Below, one piece after another: positions 1-6,776 of a DNA stretch of 16,623 bases. The position numbers were made by a program, and so were the translations under genes. Numbering within the stretch: position 1 is the stretch's first letter; each line of letters begins with the position of its first letter. Source of the stretch: JABSSA01 sp039975755. Its GTDB lineage: Bacteria; Pseudomonadota; Alphaproteobacteria; Rhodobacterales; Rhodobacteraceae. A model generated the notes under the pieces. It made no database searches, was not told the origin of the DNA, and saw only the letters and a program-made list of their open reading frames with translations. The stretch spans positions 1-16,623 of the forward strand of contig JBDWGM010000144.1 of assembly GCA_039975755.1 (NCBI GenBank). The letters are read 5' to 3'.

Positions 1-77
1 TTGCGCAATGGGTCGTTGCCCGGTTTCACTTGCAGTTGTTGTGGCCGGATCAATTCAGCCCAGTTCTTATGGATCAT
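1..77 (-). CDS. rpoA: RNA polymerase alpha subunit, N-terminal fragment (partial)
   Basis: This is the first 25 codons of the RNA polymerase alpha subunit; the gene runs off the left edge of the window. The translation begins MIHKNWAELIRPQQLQ, the usual alphaproteobacterial RpoA start. Alpha dimerises to nucleate core RNA polymerase and carries the C-terminal UP-element/activator-binding domain, which lies outside the window. The ATG at 77-75 is preceded by a good GGAGGG ribosome binding site. It lies downstream of rpsK on the same strand, with no rpsD between them, as is normal in alphaproteobacteria. Identification is firm from the N-terminus and the context. Confidence 0.93.
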   Translation of the reverse strand, partial: MIHKNWAELIRPQQLQVKPGNDPLR

Positions 78-135
78 GCGTCCCTCCATTCCTGCCTCAC
101 CCCCATGTCCAAAGGGCAAGACGCCCGAGGTTTCG

Positions 136-171
136 AAAAAGGGTCTGAGGCCGTGCGGAATGCGCGGCCTC
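136..171 (-). terminator. Terminator-like hairpin between rpsK and rpoA
   Basis: Read on the minus strand, a 7-bp perfect stem (GAGGCCG at 171-165 with CGGCCTC at 153-147) has an 11-nt loop and is followed, after about 6 nt, by five T residues (140-136). It lies just after the rpsK stop and about 60 nt before the rpoA start. The offset between stem and T-run makes it a weak terminator. It is more likely a partial attenuator or RNA-processing/stability element that adjusts rpoA relative to the ribosomal genes. Confidence 0.4.
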
Positions 172-187
172 TGAAAGTATCAATCGT

Positions 188-577
188 TTAGACGCGGCGC
201 CGTTTTGGTGGACGACAGCCATTGTGTGCAATTGGGGTAACGTCACGGATCGATGTGATGTTGAAACCAATTGCCGCCAACGCGCGAAGCGCTGATTCAC
301 GACCAGAACCCGGGCCCTGCACTTCGACTTCCAACGTTTTCACGCCATGCTCTTGTGCTTTTTTGCCCGCGTCTTCTGCAGCCATCTGAGCCGCATAAGG
401 TGTGGATTTCCGAGAACCTTTGAAACCCATCGTACCAGCAGACGACCAAGCGATCGCGTTGCCTTGTACATCCGAGATCAGGATCTTGGTGTTGTTAAAC
501 GAGGAATTCACATGGGCAACGCCCGTTGCGATATTCTTGGAGACTTTGCGCTTACCGCGCCGTGTATCACGTGCCAT
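188..577 (-). CDS. rpsK: 30S ribosomal protein S11
   Basis: S11 (129 aa) is a small-subunit platform protein that binds 16S rRNA near the mRNA exit region. The length and the C-terminus (HNGCRPPKRRRV) are diagnostic, as is the N-terminal segment around residues 24-45 (VNSSFNNTKILISDVQGN). The ATG at 577 is preceded by an AGGAGG-type site. The gene starts 12 nt after the rpsM stop, so the two are co-transcribed, with rpoA following after a 110-nt gap that holds a hairpin. Confidence 0.97.
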   Translation of the reverse strand: MARDTRRGKRKVSKNIATGVAHVNSSFNNTKILISDVQGNAIAWSSAGTMGFKGSRKSTPYAAQMAAEDAGKKAQEHGVKTLEVEVQGPGSGRESALRALAAIGFNITSIRDVTPIAHNGCRPPKRRRV

Positions 578-589
578 CTAATCGCCTCC

Positions 590-958
590 TTATTTCTTCT
601 TGCCGGCAATGGCTTTTGCCGGGCCCTTGCGGGTGCGCGCATTGGTATGCGTACGCTGACCGCGGACAGGAAGGTTACGACGGTGACGAAGACCGCGATA
701 GCAACCAAGATCCATCAGGCGTTTGATGTTCATCTGAACCTCTCGGCGCAAGTCACCTTCAACAGTGAAGTTTGCATCGATGTGTTCGCGGATCGCCAGA
801 ACTTCGGAATCGCTCAGTTCATTCACGCGACGAGTCGCATCAATACCAACCGCTTCGCAAATCGACTTCGCAGACGAGTGTCCAATTCCGGTGATGTAAG
901 TGAGGGCAATAGGTACCCGTTTCGCAGTGGGGATGTTGATCCCAGCAATACGTGCCAC
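590..958 (-). CDS. rpsM: 30S ribosomal protein S13 (GTG start)
   Basis: S13 (122 aa) sits in the head of the 30S subunit and contacts the 50S subunit and P-site tRNA. The protein begins ARIAGINIPTAKRV after the initiator, carries the helix-hairpin motif ITGIGHSSAK near residues 21-30 and ends in a lysine-rich tail (AIAGKKK). I choose the GTG at 958-956 because it gives the family's exact N-terminus and has AAAGGAA about 8 nt upstream. The open frame extends to 991, but the extra 11 residues (LRARNERKCQ) are non-coding leader. It is the first gene of the block with rpsK and rpoA. Confidence 0.96.
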   Translation of the reverse strand: MARIAGINIPTAKRVPIALTYITGIGHSSAKSICEAVGIDATRRVNELSDSEVLAIREHIDANFTVEGDLRREVQMNIKRLMDLGCYRGLRHRRNLPVRGQRTHTNARTRKGPAKAIAGKKK

Positions 959-1277
959 TTGGCATTTCCTTTCGTTGCGAGCCCGTAACACCAGGCCCTT
1001 TTTTCACAACAGAAGGCCCAAGGAATAACTGCCCCCGGGCCTAGCGTCGTTCAGGTGATCAGGCAGACGCAAATCCGCCGTCGATTCTCATAAGAGATGG
1101 GTTGAACTAGGTGTGATTCCAACTGGCGTCAAGCCTTTGTTCACAGTTCAACCGATCCTTTGCCATTTCCAGCGTAACAGGGCCTAGTCGCTTTTGCCCT
1201 GTATCAAGATAACATCCCAATACAACAGCTAAGATTTCGCGAGTCAGGCCACTTCACTCATTCAGGTATTAGCGTGT
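959..1277. other. adk-rpsM intergenic region (319 bp)
   Basis: This stretch has no convincing gene on either strand. On the minus strand it holds a candidate promoter for rpsM (1132-1104), followed by a G+C-rich leader with short complementary runs (GGGCC/GGCCC types around 1005-1045). It ends with the ribosome binding site of rpsM at about 970. I see no T-tract terminator after adk, so read-through from adk into rpsM remains possible. Confidence 0.6.
1104..1132 (-). promoter_or_regulatory. Candidate sigma70-like promoter for rpsM-rpsK-rpoA
   Basis: On the minus strand TTGACG (1132-1127) is separated by 17 bp from TAGTTC (1109-1104). The -35 box is near consensus. The -10 box is poor at its 3' end, which is tolerated by many Rhodobacterales promoters. 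It lies about 145 nt upstream of the rpsM start. This is prediction from pattern only. Confidence 0.42.
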
Positions 1278-1922
1278 TCAGTTATCAAGAACCGCGCCGA
1301 TCTGTGCTTTCACAACCGGAAGGTCTGACATTCCATCCACACGTTTCAGCTGATCAAACGCAAAGTAATAGCCCATTAACGGTGAGGTCTTTTTGTAATA
1401 TTCCATCAACCGATTTCGCAGACTTTCTTCGTTATCGTCTGCACGGCGTTTGAAATCTGATGCACCACAATTCACGCATTTTCCATCGCTAGGGATGGGT
1501 TTTGTGTGATCATTGTAGACTTCGCCACACGAGCCACATGTTGCACGGCCCGCGATACGTTGGACCAAAGCATCTTCGCGAACGCGTATTTCAACGACCG
1601 CGTCTAGTTTTTGACCCAGCTCTTCCAGCAGTTCGTTCAACGCAACCGCTTGTTTAAGCGTTCTAGGAAAACCATCAAAGATGTAACTTTGATCTGGAGC
1701 CTCTTCCAGCTTTTCGCGGATCAGGCCGATAACGATTTCATCGGTGACCAAATCACCACGCGCCATGACCTCGGCGACAAGGTTCCCCATTTCGGTTCCG
1801 CTGTCTTTGGCCGCACGCAGCATATCGCCGGTGCTCAGTTGAACCATGCCACGTTCTTCGACAAGAAACCGTGCCTGAGTTCCTTTTCCCGCGCCCGGTG
1901 GGCCAAGTAGAATTATGTTCAT
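1278..1922 (-). CDS. adk: Adenylate kinase
   Basis: Cytosolic adenylate kinase (214 aa) interconverts ATP + AMP and 2 ADP. The P-loop GPPGAGKGT is at residues 7-15, the NMP-binding region follows, DGFPRT is at 83-88, and RRADD at 159-163 closes the LID. The LID is the long form with four cysteines (C129, C132, C149, C152), predicting a structural zinc (or iron) site rather than the hydrogen-bonded LID of enteric enzymes. The start codon overlaps the secY stop by 4 nt (ATGA), so translation is coupled. A position between secY and rpsM is common in alphaproteobacteria, where rpmJ is elsewhere. Confidence 0.97.
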   Translation of the reverse strand: MNIILLGPPGAGKGTQARFLVEERGMVQLSTGDMLRAAKDSGTEMGNLVAEVMARGDLVTDEIVIGLIREKLEEAPDQSYIFDGFPRTLKQAVALNELLEELGQKLDAVVEIRVREDALVQRIAGRATCGSCGEVYNDHTKPIPSDGKCVNCGASDFKRRADDNEESLRNRLMEYYKKTSPLMGYYFAFDQLKRVDGMSDLPVVKAQIGAVLDN

Positions 1923-3289
1923 TTACGTATCGGGGACCGTTTGGTCCGCTTCCTATTGCCCTTGCCGCGCAATTGCGACTTTTCGATAAGACCTTCGTAC
2001 TGGTGCGCCAGCAGATGGCTTTGAACCTGTTGAATGGTGTCCATCGTAACGGACACAACGATCAGTACCGACGTCCCACCAAAATAGAAAGGTATCGCAA
2101 ACTGCCCGCGTAGGATTTCCGGCAAAAGACAAACCGCCGCCAAATAAGCCGCGCCAAGAACAAGGATGCGATTTACCACATATTCCAGATACTCTTCGGT
2201 CTTCTTACCAGGGCGAATACCGGGCACAAAACCGTTTTGATTTTTTAGGTTTTCAGCAACTTCATCTGGCTTAAAGCTAACGTTGAACGTGTAGAAATAA
2301 GCAAAAAACACGATCATCGAAGTGAAGAACAACAAGTTCAGCGGCTGCCCCGGTCCAAAGTTAGCAAGCAACCATGACATAACCGGGCTGGTCGAGTTGC
2401 CAGAAAACGTACTGAAGGTCACAGGAAGCAGCAAAAGCGAACTGGCAAAAATTGCAGGAATAACGCCGGCTGGGTTCACTTTGATTGGCAAATGGCTTGA
2501 TCCGCCATCATACATTTTCGTTCCGACCTGACGGCGCGGATATTGAATGTGTATCTTACGCAATGCGCGTTCCATGAAGACGACGAAGGTAATCGTCGCA
2601 ACAACCATGACAAGCACGCCTATGATCACCGCCGGACTAATTGAACCGGACCGCCCAGAAACAAAGAACTGTGCCAAAGCCGCAGGAATTTCTGCCACGA
2701 TGCCCACAAAGATGATCAACGAAATACCGTTTCCGATGCCGCGTGCGGTGATTTGCTCACCCAGCCACATCAGGAACATCGTACCACCAACCAAGGTAAT
2801 CACACAGGATGTCATGAAGAACCATGCAGGGACATCCGCTTGAACCATGTTGCCCGACTGAAGGCTCGCTGCTAGGCCATAGGCCTGCAAGGTCGCAAGG
2901 CCAACCGTACCGTATCGCGTGTACTGGTTGATTTTCTTACGGCCCTGTTCGCCCTCTTTCTTGAGCTGCTCAAGCGCAGGCACCATCGAGGTCAACAACT
3001 GTATGATAATCGACGCCGAGATATATGGCATGATACCGAGGGCAAAAATGCCCATGCGCCCAAGCGCACCACCGGTGAACATCGAAATCATACCGCCAAT
3101 GCCTTGACCGGCAGTTTCCATAAACTGACGAAGAGCCGCCGCATCGATGCCTGGAACAGGTATATACGTCCCAAGGCGATAGATGATCAAAAGCCCCAAT
3201 GTGAATAGAATGCGGTTCCGCAAGTCGGTTGCCTTACCTAAGGCACTCCAACTCGTATTGGCGGCCATGTTCTCGACAGCTGATACCAT
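1919..3289 (-). CDS. secY: Protein translocase subunit SecY
   Basis: SecY (456 aa) is the ten-helix pore of the SecYEG inner-membrane translocon. The sequence shows the expected pattern: first hydrophobic helix at about residues 27-43 followed by TYIPVPG, a plug/helix-2 region rich in Gly and Met (GGMISMFTGGALGR), several further hydrophobic segments, and a strongly basic cytoplasmic C-terminus (KGNRKRTKRSPIRK). The ATG at 3289 has AGGAAGA about 13 nt upstream. It follows rplO after a 116-nt gap packed with inverted repeats and overlaps adk by 4 nt. Length is normal for alphaproteobacteria. Confidence 0.97.
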   Translation of the reverse strand: MVSAVENMAANTSWSALGKATDLRNRILFTLGLLIIYRLGTYIPVPGIDAAALRQFMETAGQGIGGMISMFTGGALGRMGIFALGIMPYISASIIIQLLTSMVPALEQLKKEGEQGRKKINQYTRYGTVGLATLQAYGLAASLQSGNMVQADVPAWFFMTSCVITLVGGTMFLMWLGEQITARGIGNGISLIIFVGIVAEIPAALAQFFVSGRSGSISPAVIIGVLVMVVATITFVVFMERALRKIHIQYPRRQVGTKMYDGGSSHLPIKVNPAGVIPAIFASSLLLLPVTFSTFSGNSTSPVMSWLLANFGPGQPLNLLFFTSMIVFFAYFYTFNVSFKPDEVAENLKNQNGFVPGIRPGKKTEEYLEYVVNRILVLGAAYLAAVCLLPEILRGQFAIPFYFGGTSVLIVVSVTMDTIQQVQSHLLAHQYEGLIEKSQLRGKGNRKRTKRSPIRK

Positions 3290-3314
3290 TTTCTCGTGTC
3301 TTCCTGTTGTGAAG

Positions 3315-3346
3315 ACGCCGCCCGAACCGTTTCCGGTGGGCGGCGT
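3315..3346 (-). repeat. Long nested hairpin in the secY leader
   Basis: On the minus strand a 9-bp perfect outer stem (ACGCCGCCC at 3346-3338 with GGGCGGCGT at 3323-3315) encloses a second stem ACCG/CGGT closed by a GAAA tetraloop, with a 2-nt TC bulge. No T-run follows, so it is not an intrinsic terminator. It sits about 25 nt before the secY start and could set mRNA stability, processing or translation of secY. Confidence 0.7.
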
Positions 3347-3358
3347 ATCGGAAACTTG

Positions 3359-3404
3359 TATTTAAATAGGCTGCAATGGTGCAGCCCACAAGGCGCTTAA
3401 GCGC
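3359..3404 (-). repeat. Cluster of palindromes after rplO
   Basis: Three adjacent inverted repeats lie directly around the rplO stop: GCGCTTAAGCGC (3404-3393, perfect 12-nt palindrome), GGCTGCA-CCAT-TGCAGCC (3386-3369, perfect 7-bp stem, 4-nt loop) and TATTTAAATA (3368-3359). The middle stem followed by an A+T-rich segment could act as a weak terminator or attenuator between rplO and secY. Confidence 0.6.
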
Positions 3405-3405
3405 G

Positions 3406-3873
3406 TCACTCCGCCGCCGCTGCTGCGACTGTCAAAGTTCCACCGGCTTTTTCAACTGCTTCAACGGCTGCCGTTGAGGCGCCAGTCACAGTAATTGAAA
3501 CTTTTGTGGATACTTCGCCCTTGGCCAAAATACGCACACCGTCCAGCTTGCGGCGCACCAGACCGCTTTCAACAAGCGAATCTTCAGTGATGCTGCCAGC
3601 ATCCAATTTCTTGGCGTCGATGAACTTCTGGATCAAACCCAGGTTAACAACGGCGAATGCTTTCCGGTTTGGTTTGTTAAAGCCACGCTTTGGCAAACGT
3701 TGGTACAATGGCATTTGGCCGCCCTCATAGCCATTGATGGCTACACCGGAACGAGACTTTTGACCTTTGATACCACGGCCAGCTGTTTTACCTTTGCCCG
3801 AACCAGGGCCACGGCCAACACGCATCCGTCTTTTTGTTGCGCCTTCGTTGTCGCGCAATTCATTCAGTTTCAT
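3406..3873 (-). CDS. rplO: 50S ribosomal protein L15
   Basis: L15 (155 aa) is a late-assembling 50S protein that binds 23S rRNA through a long basic Gly-rich N-terminal extension. That extension is clear here (MKLNELRDNEGATKRRMRVG, then GRGPGSGKGKTAGRG), followed by GGQMPLYQRLPKRGF and an alanine-rich C-terminus. The ATG at 3873 has GAAGGAGA about 8 nt upstream. Unlike in enteric bacteria it does not directly follow rpmD. A DUF1127 gene and two terminators intervene, and a good promoter lies at 3998-3970, so rplO probably heads its own unit with secY and adk. Confidence 0.96.
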   Translation of the reverse strand: MKLNELRDNEGATKRRMRVGRGPGSGKGKTAGRGIKGQKSRSGVAINGYEGGQMPLYQRLPKRGFNKPNRKAFAVVNLGLIQKFIDAKKLDAGSITEDSLVESGLVRRKLDGVRILAKGEVSTKVSITVTGASTAAVEAVEKAGGTLTVAAAAAE

Positions 3874-3969
3874 ATCGCTTCTCCTTCGCCGGATGTGACC
3901 CCCGAAGCGATTGGGTCAACCACGGCATTTCTTGCTTTTTTCGAGTCAGTGGCGCACGGCCACCGGAGG

Positions 3970-3998
3970 CGTATAGCGAGCGCATAGCGCCGGATCAA
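3970..3998 (-). promoter_or_regulatory. Probable promoter for rplO-secY-adk
   Basis: On the minus strand TTGATC (3998-3993), a 17-bp spacer and TATACG (3975-3970) form a near-consensus sigma70-type promoter, followed by a G+C-rich start region (CCTCCGG). It is downstream of the DUF1127 terminator and about 95 nt before the rplO start, exactly where a new promoter is needed. The G+C-rich discriminator is of the kind linked to stringent control of ribosomal genes (inference). Confidence 0.62.
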
Positions 3999-4077
3999 GA
4001 ACTCTTATGAATGTCACGAAAATTCGAACGGGAAATTAACGCGGCCAACTTCAACTATGCCTGCTTCACCATGCCCT

Positions 4078-4113
4078 AAAAATACAAAACCCCCGATCCT
4101 TTCGAACCGAGGG
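4078..4113 (-). terminator. Rho-independent terminator of the DUF1127 gene
   Basis: On the minus strand CCCTCGGTTC (4113-4104) pairs over 10 bp, with G-T wobbles, with GGATCGGGGG (4099-4090) around a GAAA tetraloop. It is followed by a T-rich tract TTTTGTATTTTT (4089-4078). It is about 30 nt after the DUF1127 stop. This is a strong intrinsic terminator that separates this gene from rplO. Confidence 0.85.
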
Positions 4114-4141
4114 CGACGTCGCGAAAATATGAGAGGTTCAA

Positions 4142-4357
4142 TTACAGCATGTTTGCGTGCTGTTGAGCGATCTCATCGATTTGACTGCGTGACACACCGA
4201 TATCCGCAAGCTCACGATCTGTCAGACCGGCCAGTTCACGGTATGTGTCGTTGTAAGCTTTCCGGCGCGCTTGCGCGTCTTTCAACTGAGCGCCGAGCGC
4301 CCGAAAAAATTCACCGAATTGAAAACCAGTTGTACGTTGTGCGATTACATTTGCCAT
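4142..4357 (-). CDS. DUF1127 small protein
   Basis: This is a 71-aa basic protein with the DUF1127 signature at residues 39-60 (YRELAGLTDRELADIGVSRS and on), preceded by a helical segment. DUF1127 proteins are common in alphaproteobacteria. A Rhodobacter member (CcaF1) is reported to bind RNA and affect small-RNA maturation and RNA turnover, and others take part in phosphate or stress responses. The ATG at 4357 has AAAGGAA 8 nt upstream. Terminators on both sides make it a monocistronic unit within the spc region. I see no clear promoter, although its leader contains the hairpin TCGGGG-N6-CCCCGA (4395-4378). The precise function is unknown; RNA binding is inferred from relatives. Confidence 0.88.
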   Translation of the reverse strand: MANVIAQRTTGFQFGEFFRALGAQLKDAQARRKAYNDTYRELAGLTDRELADIGVSRSQIDEIAQQHANML

Positions 4358-4377
4358 TTACTCATTCCTTTAGAGGG

Positions 4378-4395
4378 TCGGGGCGTATTCCCCGA
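4378..4395 (-). repeat. Short leader hairpin of the DUF1127 gene
   Basis: TCGGGG and CCCCGA form a 6-bp perfect stem with a 6-nt loop, ending about 10 nt before the AAGGAA ribosome binding site of the DUF1127 gene. It could influence translation initiation or 5' end stability. Confidence 0.5.
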
Positions 4396-4465
4396 GGTTA
4401 AATTCTATTTCCTCACCATGAGCTTCAGATGGGGCAAAATGATAACGCAAACAACACACAGAAAA

Positions 4466-4499
4466 TCCAAGCCGTTATGCAAAAAACGCAAGGCTTGGA
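4466..4499 (-). terminator. Second hairpin downstream of rpmD
   Basis: TCCAAGCC (4499-4492 on the minus strand) pairs perfectly with GGCTTGGA (4473-4466) across an 18-nt loop and is followed by TTTT. It is placed about 30 nt after the stronger rpmD terminator, so it may be a back-up terminator. The long loop makes it weaker. It could also form the 5' end of the DUF1127 transcript. Confidence 0.4.
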
Positions 4500-4515
4500 A
4501 AATTTGTGCGGTCCT

Positions 4516-4549
4516 AAAACGAAAATCGGCCCGACAAATGCCAGGCCGA
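4516..4549 (-). terminator. Rho-independent terminator after rpmD
   Basis: On the minus strand TCGGCCTGGC (4549-4540) pairs over 10 bp (two G-T wobbles) with GTCGGGCCGA (4535-4526), loop ATTT, followed by TTTTCGTTTT (4525-4516). It lies 27 nt after the rpmD stop and ends the rpmC-to-rpmD transcription unit. Confidence 0.87.
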
Positions 4550-4576
4550 CTTAATCAATTTCGGAAAAAGGGCTGC

Positions 4577-4765
4577 TTAGCCTTTTTCTTCGATGATCTC
4601 TACAAGATGCGAAATCTTGCGAACCATACCGCGAACACTGGGTGTATCTTCCAGCTCGCGCGTGCGGTGCATTTTGTTCAAACCCAAGCCGATCAACGTC
4701 TGACGCTGTTCTGCGGGGCGGCGGATCGGAGAACCGATCTGTTTGACGACGATTGTCTTACCCAT
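4577..4765 (-). CDS. rpmD: 50S ribosomal protein L30
   Basis: L30 (62 aa) is a small 50S protein with the usual beta-alpha-beta fold. The N-terminus MGKTIVVKQIGSPIRRP and the TLIGLGLNKMHRTRELED segment at about residues 23-40 are typical, and the length is normal. The ATG at 4765 has AAGGAG about 10 nt upstream, 13 nt after the rpsE stop. It is the last gene of its transcription unit, as shown by the terminator at 4549-4516. In most bacteria rplO would follow immediately. Confidence 0.95.
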   Translation of the reverse strand: MGKTIVVKQIGSPIRRPAEQRQTLIGLGLNKMHRTRELEDTPSVRGMVRKISHLVEIIEEKG

Positions 4766-4778
4766 CTGTCGTTACTCC

Positions 4779-5357
4779 TTATGCCTCTGCCGGTGCTGCT
4801 TCAGCAGCCGCCGGAGCTTCGTCGCGCTTAGGCAGAATGTCAGAGACTTTCTTGCCACGACGCGCAGCCACGTGACGCGGTGATTGTTCTTTGGTCAGGC
4901 CGTTAATTGTGGCTCTGATCATGTTGTAAGGGTTCTGAGAGCCGATCGACTTGGATACGACGTCTTTTACACCCAGCATTTCGAAAACGGCACGCATTGG
5001 ACCACCTGCGATGATCCCAGTACCTTCTGGTGCTGTCCGCATAACAACTTTACCTGCGCCGTGACGTCCTTCGACATCGTGGTGCAGTGTCCGACCTTCG
5101 CGCAAAGGCACGCGGATCATCTGACGCTTGGCTTGTTCAGTCGCCTTGCGGATCGCCTCAGGTACTTCTTTTGCTTTACCTTTGCCGAAACCAACGCGGC
5201 CTTTTTGGTCACCCACAACAACAAGTGCTGCGAAACCAAAGCGCTTACCACCTTTTACGGTCTTGGATACACGGTTGATCGCAACCAAGCGATCTGCAAA
5301 TTCAGGGGCCTCGTCACGGTCGCGACGGTTTCCCCGGCGGTTATCACGTTCTGCCAT
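4779..5357 (-). CDS. rpsE: 30S ribosomal protein S5
   Basis: S5 (192 aa) helps set decoding accuracy and mRNA entry on the 30S subunit. The dsRNA-binding-like N-domain (FGFAALVVVGDQKGRVGFG at about residues 40-58) and the C-domain (PEGTGIIAGGPMRAVFEMLG) are clear. The protein is longer than the enteric one because of a hydrophilic N-terminus (AERDNRRGNRRDRDE) and an Ala/Glu-rich C-terminus, both usual in alphaproteobacteria. The ATG at 5357 has AAAGGAA 8 nt upstream. A 104-nt gap with a hairpin separates it from rplR. Confidence 0.96.
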   Translation of the reverse strand: MAERDNRRGNRRDRDEAPEFADRLVAINRVSKTVKGGKRFGFAALVVVGDQKGRVGFGKGKAKEVPEAIRKATEQAKRQMIRVPLREGRTLHHDVEGRHGAGKVVMRTAPEGTGIIAGGPMRAVFEMLGVKDVVSKSIGSQNPYNMIRATINGLTKEQSPRHVAARRGKKVSDILPKRDEAPAAAEAAPAEA

Positions 5358-5434
5358 ATGGCATTCCTTTCAAAGTGGCGTCATTAGCGCCGAATTACTC
5401 AATCCTAGTGGGCCAACCGACCCCTGGATCATCG

Positions 5435-5454
5435 GGGAGGCGCGGACGCCTCCC
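5435..5454 (-). repeat. Perfect hairpin between rplR and rpsE
   Basis: GGGAGGCG-TCCG-CGCCTCCC on the minus strand is an 8-bp perfect stem with a 4-nt loop, beginning 7 nt after the rplR stop. No T-run follows, so termination is unlikely. It resembles an RNA stability or processing element in the middle of the operon. Confidence 0.6.
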
Positions 5455-5461
5455 TCAGGTC

Positions 5462-5821
5462 TTAGATTTTCAAGCCTGCTTCACGCGCGGCGTCGGCAAC
5501 AGCCTTCACCTTGCCGTGGAACAAGAAACCACCGCGGTCGAAATATGCTTCTTTCACGCCAGCTTTCTTTGCGCGCTCGGCAATTGCCGTGCCCACTTTT
5601 GTCGCAGCTTCGACGTTGTTCTTGCCCTGAACACCCAGATCTTTTTCCAGTGTCGAAGCAGCAGCCAAAGTGCGGCCATTCACATCGTCGATCAGCTGAG
5701 CGCTGATGTTCTTGTTCGAACGGTGAATAGAAAGACGCATGCGTCCCGCGTTCACCTTGCGAAGTTTGTTCCGAACGCGCAGGCGGCGCTTCAGAAACAG
5801 TGTACGTCTGCTGTTTGCCAT
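5462..5821 (-). CDS. rplR: 50S ribosomal protein L18
   Basis: L18 (119 aa) binds 5S rRNA and attaches it to the 50S central protuberance with L5 and L25. The basic N-terminus (LFLKRRLRVRNKLRK) and the conserved RLSIHRSNKNISAQLIDD segment at about residues 29-46 are visible, as is the C-terminal FDRGGFLFHGKVKAVADAAR. Length is normal. It starts 11 nt after the rplF stop, with a ribosome binding site (AAGGACC) upstream. Confidence 0.96.
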   Translation of the reverse strand: MANSRRTLFLKRRLRVRNKLRKVNAGRMRLSIHRSNKNISAQLIDDVNGRTLAAASTLEKDLGVQGKNNVEAATKVGTAIAERAKKAGVKEAYFDRGGFLFHGKVKAVADAAREAGLKI

Positions 5822-5832
5822 TTGTCCGGTCC

Positions 5833-6366
5833 TTACTTCTTCTTGCCTTCCTTGCGGAAGATATACTCGTCTTTATAGCGGATACCTTTGCCCTTATAGG
5901 GCTCGGGCTTACGCCAAGCGCGGATGTTTGCCGCAACTTGTCCGACGAGTTGTTGATCGATACCCTCAACGATGATCTGCGTCTGTTTGGGCGCAGTGAC
6001 CGTCACACCTTCTGGTGCAACAAAATCAACATCGTGGCTGAGGCCGAGGTTCAATTTCAGCGTGTTACCCTGCATTTGTGCACGATAACCAACACCTTGA
6101 ATCTCGAGTTCTTTCTTGAAGCCGTTTGTGACACCTTCGACGCAGTTTTGAATCTGCGTGCGAGACATGCCCCATTGTTGACGGGCCCGCTTAGACTTGC
6201 CGCGCGGGTCAATTCTGATCAGGTTGTCTTCGACCAGAATTGTAATGTCGTCAGTGGCCGTGAAGCTTCGTGTGCCTTTTGGACCTTTGACCTCAATGGT
6301 CTGGCCTGACACGCTTGCCGAAACGCCAGAGGGCATGTCGACCGGTTTCTTACCAATACGAGACAT
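5833..6366 (-). CDS. rplF: 50S ribosomal protein L6
   Basis: L6 (177 aa) lies near the sarcin-ricin loop and factor-binding site of the 50S subunit. I place the start at 6366 because the protein then begins MSRIGKKPVDMPSGV, the family N-terminus, with an AAGGAGGAG site 6 nt upstream. The open frame extends back to 6432 but that part overlaps the 3' end of rpsH. The C-terminus (YKGKGIRYKDEYIFRKEGKK) is typical. It begins 10 nt after the rpsH stop. Confidence 0.96.
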   Translation of the reverse strand: MSRIGKKPVDMPSGVSASVSGQTIEVKGPKGTRSFTATDDITILVEDNLIRIDPRGKSKRARQQWGMSRTQIQNCVEGVTNGFKKELEIQGVGYRAQMQGNTLKLNLGLSHDVDFVAPEGVTVTAPKQTQIIVEGIDQQLVGQVAANIRAWRKPEPYKGKGIRYKDEYIFRKEGKKK

Positions 6367-6376
6367 CTGCTCCTCC

Positions 6377-6766
6377 TTAGAATACGGTGCAGAGCACTTC
6401 GCCGCCAACGTTGGCTGCGCGTGCATTTGCATCCGACATCACGCCCTGAGACGTCGAAACGATGGAAACACCCAGACCCTGACGGACCTGTGGAATGTCG
6501 CCGACACCCATGTAAACACGGCGCCCAGGCTTAGAAACGCGCTTTAGTTCGCGGATCGCAGACTGACCTTCATGATACTTGAGGCTGATTTCGATGGCCG
6601 GGTGGCCTTTGTCGGTGGATGATTCAAAACCGCGGATATAGCCTTCGTCAGCCATAACTTCGAGCACGCGTGCACGCTGCTTTGAAGCAGGTGTGATTAC
6701 GGTCGATTTCCCGCGCATGGATGCGTTGCGGATACGTGTGAGCATATCGCCGATAGGATCGTTCAT
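6377..6766 (-). CDS. rpsH: 30S ribosomal protein S8
   Basis: S8 (129 aa) is a primary 16S rRNA binding protein of the 30S platform. The N-terminus MNDPIGDMLTRIRNASMRGK and the C-terminal motif STSQGVMSDANARAANVGGE are diagnostic. In enteric bacteria S8 represses the spc operon by binding its mRNA; whether a mimic site exists here I cannot tell. It begins 10 nt after the rpsN stop, with GGAGAG as ribosome binding site. Confidence 0.96.
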   Translation of the reverse strand: MNDPIGDMLTRIRNASMRGKSTVITPASKQRARVLEVMADEGYIRGFESSTDKGHPAIEISLKYHEGQSAIRELKRVSKPGRRVYMGVGDIPQVRQGLGVSIVSTSQGVMSDANARAANVGGEVLCTVF

Positions 6767-6776
6767 ATCTCTCTCC

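Noticed and set aside
347..988. Plus-strand open frame across rpsK and rpsM
   Set aside because: It is antisense to two certain ribosomal genes, has no recognisable domain and its codon pattern follows from the minus-strand genes.
959..1277. Ribosomal protein L36 gene (rpmJ) or small RNA between secY/adk and rpsM
   Set aside because: No short frame with the L36 cysteine/lysine pattern on either strand, and no promoter-terminator pair enclosing a small RNA.
4358..4465. Promoter for the DUF1127 gene
   Set aside because: Several weak matches (for example TTGGAT with a 19-bp spacer to TTATCA) but none convincing.
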